DNA from: Owenweeksia sp965229445
Lineage (GTDB): Bacteria > Bacteroidota > Bacteroidia > Flavobacteriales > Schleiferiaceae
Length of the DNA stretch: 64,000 nt
Assembly (NCBI GenBank): GCA_965229445.1
Contig: OZ245876.1
Span: forward strand, 310,001-374,000
Direction: 5' to 3'
Position numbers and translations under genes: made by a program. Shown here one piece after another: positions 44,201 through 51,791 of this stretch. Within the stretch, counting starts at the first letter, position 1, and each line of letters starts with the position of its first letter. The notes under the pieces are model-generated. The model searched no databases. It saw only the letters and a list, made by a program, of their open reading frames with translations, and had not been told where the DNA came from.

Positions 44201-46772
44201 CAACAAGCAGACTGTCATCCGTGGCGGTAATTTCCTTTTCCCAAAATGCCGCATCTCCATTCATGGCAGTTAAGCTTACATCTGGAATAGTGCGATAGAT
44301 GAAATCGTAGTTCTTTTGGTAGTGAACACTATCCACTCTAAATTGAGGAATGATTTCTCCCGCAGAAGAAAATACAATGGGTGTATCAAGTTGCACGGAA
44401 TCAATTTCTGTCAACACTTCAAACGAATTGGTTAAATCAAGAGTAGTATGAAAGGAGGAAGGGAATATATAGTCACCGGCTCCAGCAGTAACTCCAGTGA
44501 TAACATATTTTTCAGGGAGGAGCATGGCGGTATATTCACCTGAGCTGCCATCAGGCTGAATGATGATGTCAGTAGGGTTGGTGCCACTAATAAATACACT
44601 GGTAGTGTCGTCGCTGTCCGCTAAGGAGTCAGCACGATAATACTTACTGATATAATCTTTTGACTTCCCGTTACTCTTATCGCTGAGGTCATATCCTTTT
44701 TGAGTACTCAGTATAATACTCGCCTGTCCAATATTGTTTTTAGTTCTACCCAAACCCTTGGGTTTGGCAGCTTCAACAGGACCGCCAGCCACTTTTCCAA
44801 TCACTTTAACGGTAGTAAAATCCCAGAATACGGAATCAATTTTGAAGGGTCCCTGAAAATTATATTTGGTACTATCTGTGGGAAAGCGCTGCTGCCCCTG
44901 GTAAAGAATCGTATGACCAAATTTTTCAGCTGATATTGTATGTAAGCCTATTGGTACATCCAACAGAAATTCACCAAGGCTATTGGTAGTAATTAAGGTT
45001 CCATTTGAGTTGAGAGCGAGTTCCCCATCTATCCTGAATGCAACCCCTTCAACTGGAAAGAAGGTGTTTTTGTAATATACCTGACCTGTTAGGGCAAAAG
45101 AGGCAATGTCAAGGAAATTGATATTGTTGTGTATGGCAGCCCCGGGTCCAATAAATAATATTTGATCTCCTGGATTGAAAGTATGAACCCCAAAGGACGG
45201 AACGATTTTATAAATGCTTCCTGTGGTGGCATAAGGAATACCTGAAATGATGTAGTTCCCACTTGCATCGGTTAGTCCCCTCACGGCCAGTTGACGCTTA
45301 TTGGGAACTTCTCCTGATGTATCCCAATTTATATTTTTACCTAACAGCAGACCATGGTTTTCATTGAAAGTGAAACCTGCGCGTGAGAAATCATAAAAGT
45401 AATTGCCAATACCTTCATCCAAACGATAATAGGCCTCTAAACCACTTTCGGTACCTTCTATAAAGCGGGAAGTAAGATCCAATAATTCATCATTTTGAAA
45501 GGTTCTGCTCCAAATTCTGATTTCATCTACAAATGCATGTAGGTATTCACCAGAGGCTGATTTGCCGATTCTGATGATGCTGTCATTGGATGGGGTGGAT
45601 GCAGTAAATGGAATAGAAGTATATTGATATTCTAATCGGTCATAAATGGCATATATTTTTAGAGCAGAATCTGAACGCATAGCGGTGATATTTACCCACT
45701 CCTGAGGATTGCGTACATAACTTAGCTCAAGGGTAGTAGCACCCACCATAAACTTTATTTTACCTGTAGGTTCAGTTTTTTGAACAGCTATGTTAATGGG
45801 TTCAAGAAGTGTGGTATCACCACCAGGCACATAGGAGTTTAGGGTGTCTGTAACCGGGGTTCCCCCAGAATTATAGCGGACTACATATCTTATTACGGAA
45901 TCAATATAGGTTGAATCAGCGCCTTCTTCGTAAGTGAGTTTGTATTGATCTCCTTTTTGGAAGATGGTACCGAAGCTTTTTGAAGTATCTGGTTTGAACC
46001 AGATCTGAAAGGTCATTGCGCTTTCGAAGTCAAAATTGTCGGTTAGAGGGTTGTCTGGTATTTGTAAATATGAACTGTCCACACTATTCAGGTAAATACT
46101 GCTCCCACCAAAATTGTCCTGGGTTTCGGCAATTAAAGTAACTCCTTCAACCGCCGCTCCTCCTTCATAGGTTACTCTCCCTGAGACCCGTCCGTAAGGT
46201 ATTCTAAACCCCACCCCTTGAATTAAGTTTAACAATCGCCTGGGCAGGTTATAGATTCCTTCTGCCAACAGAGTATATTGATACATGGTACCAGCATCAG
46301 CGTAGTGGTCCTGCCATGTGCGTTCAGTGGGAGCCAGATTGGCTATCTGCACCGAATCTGCCGTGCTACCCACTTCCTTCCGGTAAATTCTAAAGCTTGT
46401 AACCTGTGAGGCATAATTCGCCAAATCCCATCGTAGTTCTACGTAATCACCAAAGTAAGCTTTGGAGGCAAAAAGCTCAGCGTCAAAAGCATTCTCAACG
46501 TAGATTAGATCGGGTCTGAACCCTGACATCATTCGGTTACTGCGCGGATCATTGAATGCTGGCATAAAGTCCTTCCATACAGTTGGAGCCACCATTCCGG
46601 TAGTGCCAGAAAAGTTATTACCGATAGAATCTTGTACCGATCCATAGCTGAAGTTATAGAGATAGGGATAATAGGATTGGGCCTGAGTACCAATGTGAAA
46701 ACAAACCAGTGTGAGGGTAAGGAAGATCCCTTTCCAGCATGCGCGATATTTGAGTGCAAGATTGACCTGCAT
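38268..46772 (-). CDS. Giant (2834-residue) LamG-domain surface protein with T9SS sorting domain
   Basis: 2834 residues. Order: signal peptide (ends GTQA), FnIII-like region, LamG 1 (about 220-450), carboxypeptidase-regulatory-like repeats, a central region with two Ser/Thr-rich amphipathic segments flanking hydrophobic stretches (about 1021-1099 and 1276-1361), a beta-sandwich region, LamG 2 (about 1690-1850), LamG 3 (about 1895-2080), Ig-like region, two copies of the WSVNP/YSMN module (about 2312-2420 and 2627-2724), and a type A T9SS domain (AVFPTAFSDRLEIRL...GIYMVHVSRG). LamG domains usually bind glycans or proteins. Likely an adhesin or surface effector. It lies 5 bp downstream of the collar gene and 3 bp upstream of the cadherin-like gene. 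Confidence 0.85.
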   Translation of the reverse strand: MQVNLALKYRACWKGIFLTLTLVCFHIGTQAQSYYPYLYNFSYGSVQDSIGNNFSGTTGMVAPTVWKDFMPAFNDPRSNRMMSGFRPDLIYVENAFDAELFASKAYFGDYVELRWDLANYASQVTSFRIYRKEVGSTADSVQIANLAPTERTWQDHYADAGTMYQYTLLAEGIYNLPRRLLNLIQGVGFRIPYGRVSGRVTYEGGAAVEGVTLIAETQDNFGGSSIYLNSVDSSYLQIPDNPLTDNFDFESAMTFQIWFKPDTSKSFGTIFQKGDQYKLTYEEGADSTYIDSVIRYVVRYNSGGTPVTDTLNSYVPGGDTTLLEPINIAVQKTEPTGKIKFMVGATTLELSYVRNPQEWVNITAMRSDSALKIYAIYDRLEYQYTSIPFTASTPSNDSIIRIGKSASGEYLHAFVDEIRIWSRTFQNDELLDLTSRFIEGTESGLEAYYRLDEGIGNYFYDFSRAGFTFNENHGLLLGKNINWDTSGEVPNKRQLAVRGLTDASGNYIISGIPYATTGSIYKIVPSFGVHTFNPGDQILFIGPGAAIHNNINFLDIASFALTGQVYYKNTFFPVEGVAFRIDGELALNSNGTLITTNSLGEFLLDVPIGLHTISAEKFGHTILYQGQQRFPTDSTKYNFQGPFKIDSVFWDFTTVKVIGKVAGGPVEAAKPKGLGRTKNNIGQASIILSTQKGYDLSDKSNGKSKDYISKYYRADSLADSDDTTSVFISGTNPTDIIIQPDGSSGEYTAMLLPEKYVITGVTAGAGDYIFPSSFHTTLDLTNSFEVLTEIDSVQLDTPIVFSSAGEIIPQFRVDSVHYQKNYDFIYRTIPDVSLTAMNGDAAFWEKEITATDDSLLVVVDTADVPLTPYPILLQRELYQLKIKVFESYYNEDSSVVDEVPVSDGTVTIDNALAIDNVPKTIAINEKGEIDYQFQAGLPNILGDKTHSMNVTAYTGKNGSISTAWDYTHKNGTKGPFKAYIFGSMPTGNNFVTTGPSSVDMILRDPYGSGSYAWFDQGKSVTKTQSLNIATGISGNVGTSHSFGTTITTFIGLGAGTITSTTTTNDLDVGIQHSDTWVNNNTISSTTTATQTWSTSSSPFFVGTAGDVFIGHSTNIVYGIARNLGLIDTNICTNCDNHGVGGYQIGLENVLRVNPEFGTGFQYTQYHIENNLIPNLKNIRDIYLSKTGQYYTSHETFGSPDYGRPNSPDSITTSVFWNPALGDSIEKIYGNSYDLEYPQSVFADTSLHPYGFVDSVAYYNSQIIDWTEILKDNEEEKVNSTLIQNLSFDAGVTYTNTTTYNSSKTKTKSFEWSIARSVASKVGVTVLGVGMIANLQNTISNNGTKLDGTETTENVSFGYQLADSDAGDYLSVDVKDPGSQYGPVFANRGGQTKCPYNGQEVTKYYNPGTLLSQATLRREIPQISTSNSVINNVPEDQIAQFQVDLGNIAQSNDASWFSITAFDDTAAIVSMNGSVLGSGQLIKVPAGGSVKRVIGIEQGLAGVYNYTVGIVMSSDCEAGIADTLYLTATFTPVCSKVELGEINDKWVINTNSNPPNILSSKLQDYDLQHPSFTRLAFQYKPTASGSWFTDKIFLVDTISSDDSIAYQNGAVLINNRGNVPYSFDMSSLQDRNYDVRAISTCADGTVHESSVFTGIKDTKRPRVFGTPQPGDGILSPGEDIMISFDETIEEGLLLPLKNFSVRGVLNGSPLGHDRALFFDGVDDYASVVSPSDLDNRSFSIEFWTKRQSHQGGVIMSKGDLRIGFNNADELYVRLGSDSVNTSTTYDTLEWSHFTITFDAASQNLTVYSAFGTYGDIEISDRYVSNPFTTSGRIQIGKADGQGDYYHGLIHDFRIWEKVIGQGTAVSQRNLSLTGDELKLAGFWPMNELRGDLARDLARSHHAILHGASWRAMPSGYAVNFNGGSNLLIPTASNFVITDEMDFSIEMWFKGDPSQNNTILFSSGRVDTAVSGVDFGKYWNVGFNANGQIYARNSGVSITDGSNQNLLDNEWHHMALVMRRRSNTALYIDGTQVALANSAGFGPMSNDTMSLGSDIGTPGANQYQNYFTGSIDEFRGWRLARTQELIKSNMHNKLSGSERGLSIYYPFEKYNLSISSTPVSSLEDQDYKDDSLNVSLGLAAQSNGVIFENGDIPNIADVRPEQGLAFGFVTNNDKIIININEPPAAIERQVLTFTVDRVEDLRANRMASPVTWTAFVRQNTVIWGQEELHFTKKQYDTLSFGVEVQNIGGLPQNYSITNLPGWLTVSSGGSGSIGPASTTELTFDVDPSLNIGTYEEVIYLVSPFGYNEPLHITVKVEGTSPNWSVNPNNYQHSMNIIGRIKVDGIVSTDEDDMLVAMVNDTVRGIANLQYFPAYDAYLVFMDVYSNLAGGEMIDFVVWDASNGKVHTEVTPTLLFQSNSLQGSPLVPVDFEAINTYYEPIDVSQGWNWISFHLDSKGQDTTNVLLQSLSPQDGDILKGISNYDQYSSATGWSGTITANGGVQATDMYKLKISGDDTIDYVGSKIDPGLHPIPIDSGWNWIGFISQNNMTVNNAFSFYNAAHGDLLKGQLSFVVYDSILGWVGNLGFLQPKHGYMYLSHKSDTLRYPDSDLFNYKNAFDQDQVYLNNLLTLDEHAYRYSMNIIATAPLCEEAPEGSYLLLAYESDEIRGVSRSHNKTFFTTLYGDGILENLRFEIVNELGQRFELDESIQFTPEGLRGSINKPVYFSTSDPKIYDCDSYKTMAQLDESGVAVFPTAFSDRLEIRLSMPQDGEVNIELYDVAGRHVTSIINGFYEKGQHQVNWKANASQQSIAAGIYMVHVSRGNELPVIQRVVKLDK

Positions 46773-46777
46773 GATAA

Positions 46778-47737
46778 TTAGTATTTAATGATATAGTACA
46801 CAGCCGCGTTTTTTGGCCTTGTTTCCAATCCACCGGAACTAAATATTTTGTGGTGATGATTTCCGGCGGACTGTATTTTCCCTCCTTTAAAAGTGTCTAG
46901 ATGATTGTCTGTTCCGTCCGCTAAAGCCTGATCTCCGGTACTTCCGCCACTACCAATTCCGTTCACATTACCATCATATTTTAAGGAGTGAGAATGAGCA
47001 CCGGTAGTATCCGTAGTTCCTCTGTGATCATGAGATTTGAAGTCATCACTTTGATATGTCCCTACGGCATCTCCCGTATTTCCTCCATGAAGCGCTGACC
47101 TTGATGAAGCATCTGGATCGACTCCTTCGGCCATATCCACACCTCTCAAGAATCTTCCACTAAGATCAGGAAGGTTAAAACTAGTTCCTGATCCGCCCCA
47201 AGCAGTTCCTATCGCATTGTATAGCTGTGGGTAAGTTGACTGGGGAAATGATCTGCCATCGCAAAGTAACCAGCCATCAGGGATATTATTTACGTCATTT
47301 CCTCCCCAGGGCACAATAGTGCCTACAGGTACGCCATTTGCAGCGTGCCTGGCATAGGGTACAGCTGCTAAGAAGTCATCACTAATTGTAACTGGAGGTG
47401 AAGGGCTAGCCTGCACAATAACTTGCAGCTTCCAGTTGGTATAGAAATTTAGATCTTCAAAATCTATATTCTTGTTGCTGGTAGTATTTCCTGTTCCTAT
47501 CATAGCATGAAATACACCAAACCCATCAGGAGTAACAGAATGTACCTCCTCATAGGTGTAGGTACCGGTTCCATCGTATATTTTGAACGTCACGGTTATC
47601 GATTGACCTGATAATGCTTTACCATCTGGATCAACGGCATACCCTTGATAATTAAATCCACGGCTTGAAGTTTGGGAGTAGCCCAAACCGGTACTAAGAA
47701 GGACGATGAAAAGTGATTTGAATAACCTGATTCTCAT
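46778..47737 (-). CDS. Secreted phage-tail-collar-domain protein, first gene of the surface operon
   Basis: About 319 residues from the ATG at 47737 (a TTG at 47761 is an in-frame alternative). Signal peptide, then an N-terminal beta domain common in Bacteroidota surface proteins (FNYQGYAVDPDGKALSGQSITVTFKIYD...VPYARHAANGVPVG). A phage-tail-collar domain follows (IPDGWLLCDGRSF...YPQLYNAIGTAWGG...FNLPDLSGRFLRGVD) and a His-rich tip (GNHHHKIFSSGG, FKSHDHRG) ending in PKNAAVYYIIKY. Collar domains normally sit in tail fibres that contact receptors. There is no prophage here. First gene of a tight five-gene operon. Confidence 0.88.
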   Translation of the reverse strand: MRIRLFKSLFIVLLSTGLGYSQTSSRGFNYQGYAVDPDGKALSGQSITVTFKIYDGTGTYTYEEVHSVTPDGFGVFHAMIGTGNTTSNKNIDFEDLNFYTNWKLQVIVQASPSPPVTISDDFLAAVPYARHAANGVPVGTIVPWGGNDVNNIPDGWLLCDGRSFPQSTYPQLYNAIGTAWGGSGTSFNLPDLSGRFLRGVDMAEGVDPDASSRSALHGGNTGDAVGTYQSDDFKSHDHRGTTDTTGAHSHSLKYDGNVNGIGSGGSTGDQALADGTDNHLDTFKGGKIQSAGNHHHKIFSSGGLETRPKNAAVYYIIKY

Positions 47738-47855
47738 GAGTGATAGATTTATTGGGTACAATAATTCCGGTTGGTTGAAAAGCCGGTGTATAGTCTATTA
47801 AAGGTGCATCGGAATCCATGCTTTGTCAAAAGAAAGTGACGAGTCCTATAAAATT

Positions 47856-47884
47856 TGGGATGAATGAATCCAAAACTGGGATGA
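47856..47884 (+). promoter_or_regulatory. Candidate LytTR operator in the divergent region
   Basis: TGGGATGA occurs at 47856-47863 and again at 47877-47884, a direct repeat of period 21 bp (13-bp spacer). LytTR regulators such as AgrA bind pairs of roughly 9-bp direct repeats with 12-13 bp spacers. The site lies between the collar gene and the kinase/LytTR operon, 119 bp upstream of the collar ATG and 56 bp before the kinase ATG. Function is inferred. Confidence 0.45.
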
Positions 47885-47939
47885 GCATTTTCTAGAATTG
47901 TCTTTTGGAAGCTCAATAGACTTGTGTTAACTTGTCTTT

Positions 47940-50900
47940 ATGCGCAAAAGTGTTATTAATCATTTCATAAGCTTGTCACTAGCGCTGGTCCTCGGTGGAA
48001 GCTGCTATTCGCAAAAGGGCAAGTTAAGACTGCACCAACTCTTTCACTACGGGATAGAGCATGGACTACCCACAGAAATCATAAATTGTGGTTTACAGGA
48101 TTCTAATGGCTTCATTTGGTTAGGCACCAGAGAAGGTCTGGTGAGATTTGACGGTATTGAGTTCACCAAAATACTGACTCCAAGGTCTAACAACTTCACT
48201 TCAAATGTGCTCAGAATCAAGCAGGTGGGCGAAGGCAAGCTTTGGGTCCTTTTTGGAGAGTCTTTATTTGACAATAATTCCGGTGGCTCAGTTCTTGTTT
48301 TTGATCTGAAGAGTTACAGCTTCACAAATTTGGTAAGCGATTATCCGTTGCTTCAAAGAAAGCTTGTCATGGAACTGAAGGAATTAGGAGACGCAGGCCT
48401 TCTTATTTCCTGTGACAAAGGAGATCTCTTTGTGTATCAATCAAAAAGTGGAATAAGGGATCTGAAGCACTTCATCCATGAAGAGCGCAATTTCATTGCT
48501 AACACGAATGGAATAATTTGGACTGGGAGCAAAAGATTTCCTCATGATACGGTTCTTCAAATTACTAAACTAAATCAGGACGGCGATACGCTTTCATTTG
48601 GTGAACAGGAGGTGAACGTAGATCAGGAATTTCTGATAGCAGGAATTTCTACTGACGGCCAGCCCATCGCCGTAATGGACAATTGGGATAGTCCGCATGA
48701 AAATATTGTAAAGCTTTCTGCTGAAGGTAGAATAGAACCATTCCTTCCTGATCATAAAGGTTTTGATTCTCGTGTATATATAAGCTCCCAGGCGGCAGTC
48801 ACAGGAACAGGAAATGATTGGAAACTTTGGTACCGCGAGAAAGAGCATGGGGTATTCCTTCTCGATTCCGAGGGCACGGTGCATAATGTTCTAGATCATT
48901 TTTCTGCAGCCTCCATCCCTAATGCGGATTGGTCGGTTAGTTTTTTTAAAAGCGAGGGGAATAATTATTGGCTATGCACGTCCATGGGATTATACCAGTT
49001 TGCTTTGCGGGAAAACCGTTTTGTGACCCTGGCTGATAGGGAAAACCCAGCTGAACGTATCCAGGCCAGAGGAATACTTAAAGACAATACTGGACGATTG
49101 TTTATCGCTGCCGGGGGTCAGGGAATTATAATGATCAATCGTGAGGGAGAGATTGATTTCTTAAACAGAGATGAAGACTATCAAATCTGTTTTGCAGATG
49201 GGGACAAGATATTTTTTGGAAGCAGTCGTGTAGAGGTTTTTGATGGTGAATCTGATATAAGTGAAGTTCATGGGAGACTGGGCTTGGCTGGTCTCTGGTG
49301 CACCTATAAAGACTCTAAAGGCAAGCGCTGGTTTGGCGGTTCTGGTGTTAAAAGATGTGATGGTTTGGACGGTGACTGTGATGATTTGAGTTTCATGATC
49401 TTTCCGGATATAGACAACCCTGGCCTGGTATATCAAATTTTTGAAGATGGCGCGCACTATTGGATTGTAACTTCAGAAGGAGTTTTTCAGTTGAATCAAT
49501 ACTATCAATTGGTGGGCAGACTGGAAGATATTTCAGACCACCTTACTGTACAAGAGCTTTCAAACGTACACCACATTTTGAGGCATAAAAAGCAATGGTA
49601 TATAAGCACGAATGGCTATGGTCTTCTTGTGTGGAACCCTTCTTCTGATGAATTGGTAAGGATTTCCCAGGAGGATGGGCTACCATCCAATACCGTTTAC
49701 GCCAGTATTGTTGAGAAGTCAGGCCAACATATTTGGCTTAGTACCAATTTTGGCCTGGTGCAAATGAGTACTGATTTGAGTACTATGGTGAGCTACAATG
49801 AGGAGGATGGTTTGTCTCATCACGAGTTCAACAGAATTTCCTGGTATCAAGACAATGAAGGCCTGATTTACTTTGGTGGGTTGAATGGGGTTAATTGTCT
49901 AAACCCGATAGATTTTGAGAAGATTAAGAATCCTTATAGGCCACCAATTCGGTTGGTTAGCTTCTCCCGGTTTAATGAAAAGGATCAGACTCTCGAGGAT
50001 GGCTATATTGATCTTCAGAAATCTGGTGAAATTGAGCTCACAAGGCATAGTTATTCTTGTAACCTGTCCTTTTCCTATTTAGATTATAAATCTGAATTGA
50101 AATCCTATTGGTACAAATTGGAAAATTTGGATGCCGATTGGAAATCTTTGCCGGACAGACATCTTCAACTTGGCAACCTCCCATATGGGCAATATGTTCT
50201 AAATGTTAAAGCCAAAAGTCAAGCGGGTATTTGGTCAGCCAATATTATTTCGATCCCCGTTTCAGTAATCAGTCCATATTATTATCAGCCATGGTTTATA
50301 GCAATTTTAGCCTTGTTAACAGGGATACTCGTTTTGGTAGTGGTAAGATGGCGCACCTGGTATTTAAATCGAGATCGCGAAAGGCTTCAGTTGCTGGTTG
50401 CGGATCAGACTATTAAACTCAAGGAGTCTCTTGAGGAGAAAGACATTCTATTGAAAGAAGTTCATCACCGGGTAAAGAATAATCTTCAGATTATTTCAAG
50501 CCTTTTAAATTTGGACCAGGCCGCAAAGCACAATGAAGCTTCTAATAATCTTCTCACGCAAGCTCGGCAACGCATAAAGTCGATGGCCTTAATTCATAAG
50601 AACCTTTATCAATTTGACAACCTGGCAAGGATAGAAGTTGAGAGTTATTTAAAGGAGTTGATTCAGAATTTGGATAAGGCGTACAATCCAGATTCTGACA
50701 AGATCAAATATCGTATCAAAGCGCATGATTTGGAGTTGGATGTAGATTTAGCAATTCCCATTGGGCTCATTGTAACAGAGTTAGTTTCAAATAGCTACAA
50801 GTATGCTTTTGTCCCTGGAAATCCAGGCTTAGTGACCGTTCAGTTGCGTAAAAACCAAAACTTACTGGAGTTAGAAGTACTTGATAATGGCATCGGATTG

Positions 50901-51050
50901 CCTAAGGATCTTGATATCAAGGAGGTGAGTTCACTTGGTCTTCGTCTTGTTAATATGCTATGCGACCAGCTTAATGGTTCTTTTGTCTATAAAGCAGAGA
51001 TTGGATCAAAATTTCATTTTAAATTTCCAAGATCAATCTCAACCACATAA
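47940..51050 (+). CDS. Two-component sensor histidine kinase with propeller sensor domain (HisKA_2 type)
   Basis: 1036 residues. Signal peptide (ends GSCYSQ), a periplasmic sensor of beta-propeller repeats (Reg_prop type; GIEHGLPTEIINCGLQDSNGFIWLGTREGL and later DGLPSNTVYASIVEKSGQHIWLSTNFGL), a Y_Y_Y domain (LKSYWYKLENLDADWK...LPYGQYVLNVKAK), one transmembrane helix (about 783-803), a short coiled coil, then a HisKA_2 domain with EVHHRVKNNLQIISSLL (phospho-acceptor His about 842) and a HATPase domain (NSYKYAF, LDNGIGLP). The AGA-like propeller sensors usually detect extracellular polysaccharide or similar. Its stop and the start of the LytTR gene share one base (TAATG). Confidence 0.93.
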   Translation: MRKSVINHFISLSLALVLGGSCYSQKGKLRLHQLFHYGIEHGLPTEIINCGLQDSNGFIWLGTREGLVRFDGIEFTKILTPRSNNFTSNVLRIKQVGEGKLWVLFGESLFDNNSGGSVLVFDLKSYSFTNLVSDYPLLQRKLVMELKELGDAGLLISCDKGDLFVYQSKSGIRDLKHFIHEERNFIANTNGIIWTGSKRFPHDTVLQITKLNQDGDTLSFGEQEVNVDQEFLIAGISTDGQPIAVMDNWDSPHENIVKLSAEGRIEPFLPDHKGFDSRVYISSQAAVTGTGNDWKLWYREKEHGVFLLDSEGTVHNVLDHFSAASIPNADWSVSFFKSEGNNYWLCTSMGLYQFALRENRFVTLADRENPAERIQARGILKDNTGRLFIAAGGQGIIMINREGEIDFLNRDEDYQICFADGDKIFFGSSRVEVFDGESDISEVHGRLGLAGLWCTYKDSKGKRWFGGSGVKRCDGLDGDCDDLSFMIFPDIDNPGLVYQIFEDGAHYWIVTSEGVFQLNQYYQLVGRLEDISDHLTVQELSNVHHILRHKKQWYISTNGYGLLVWNPSSDELVRISQEDGLPSNTVYASIVEKSGQHIWLSTNFGLVQMSTDLSTMVSYNEEDGLSHHEFNRISWYQDNEGLIYFGGLNGVNCLNPIDFEKIKNPYRPPIRLVSFSRFNEKDQTLEDGYIDLQKSGEIELTRHSYSCNLSFSYLDYKSELKSYWYKLENLDADWKSLPDRHLQLGNLPYGQYVLNVKAKSQAGIWSANIISIPVSVISPYYYQPWFIAILALLTGILVLVVVRWRTWYLNRDRERLQLLVADQTIKLKESLEEKDILLKEVHHRVKNNLQIISSLLNLDQAAKHNEASNNLLTQARQRIKSMALIHKNLYQFDNLARIEVESYLKELIQNLDKAYNPDSDKIKYRIKAHDLELDVDLAIPIGLIVTELVSNSYKYAFVPGNPGLVTVQLRKNQNLLELEVLDNGIGLPKDLDIKEVSSLGLRLVNMLCDQLNGSFVYKAEIGSKFHFKFPRSISTT

Positions 51051-51778
51051 TGACAACACGGGCTTTAAATATTCTGGTAGTAGAAGACGAGGCCATAATT
51101 GCGGAAGACCTAAAAACTTGCCTTGAAGATCTTGGATATTCGGTTTTAGGTGTTGCCAAATCTTATGAAGAAGGCTTGCAGAAATTTAAAACGTTTAAGC
51201 CTGATTTTGTAATACTCGATATTGTTATTGACGGTGAGAAAGATGGAATCGAACTTGCACAGGCTATCAATGGAATAAAAAAGGTGCCATTCATTTTTCT
51301 TAGCTCACATTCTGATACAGCAACATTAAATAGAGCTAAAGAGCATCTTCCGAGCGCATATCTCGTAAAACCCTTTGAAGAAGAAGATATTTTCACAACT
51401 ATCGAGGTGGCTATAGCCAATTACAACGCTACACATGGTTTAATGCTTGATGAGAACAAGGGCATTCCAAGAGATAGCCTATTTGTGAAGGAGAACCATA
51501 TATATGTTAAGATTCCGATAAAAGACATGGCCTTTATCAAATCAGATGGAAACTACCTTCACATTCACGGTGATGGTTTTCATCACATGGTGCGACATAC
51601 GCAAAAGGAAATATTGGATATCCTTCCATCTCATTTCATGAAAGTACACAGATCCTTCATCGCTAATGCTTCACTTATTAGTGCCATCTACCCGGATGCG
51701 GTGGAAGTAATAAATACAAAAATTCCGGTTTCTAAAGACTATCGGGAAGCCTTGCTCAAGAGGGTTACAATCATGTGA
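51050..51778 (+). CDS. LytTR-family response regulator
   Basis: 242 residues. N-terminal receiver domain (ILVVEDEAIIAEDL, phospho-acceptor Asp in FVILDIVIDG, SSHSD and KPFEEEDI) and a C-terminal LytTR DNA-binding domain (about 145-240; KIPIKDMAFIKSDGNYLHIH...HRSFIANASLISAI...IPVSKDYREALLKRV). It shares one base with the kinase gene and is certainly its partner. Regulators of this class usually control extracellular or secreted products, and the divergent operon is the obvious target. Confidence 0.95.
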   Translation: MTTRALNILVVEDEAIIAEDLKTCLEDLGYSVLGVAKSYEEGLQKFKTFKPDFVILDIVIDGEKDGIELAQAINGIKKVPFIFLSSHSDTATLNRAKEHLPSAYLVKPFEEEDIFTTIEVAIANYNATHGLMLDENKGIPRDSLFVKENHIYVKIPIKDMAFIKSDGNYLHIHGDGFHHMVRHTQKEILDILPSHFMKVHRSFIANASLISAIYPDAVEVINTKIPVSKDYREALLKRVTIM

Positions 51779-51791
51779 GGATAAGGTGCTT

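Noticed and set aside
46778..47737. Prophage remnant because of the phage-tail-collar domain
   Set aside because: Signal peptide, chromosomal T9SS operon partners and no other phage genes on either side.
47904..47935. TTTG-N20-TAACTTGT as promoter of the sensor kinase
   Set aside because: The box is off consensus and the predicted start would fall on or after the ATG, requiring a leaderless message.
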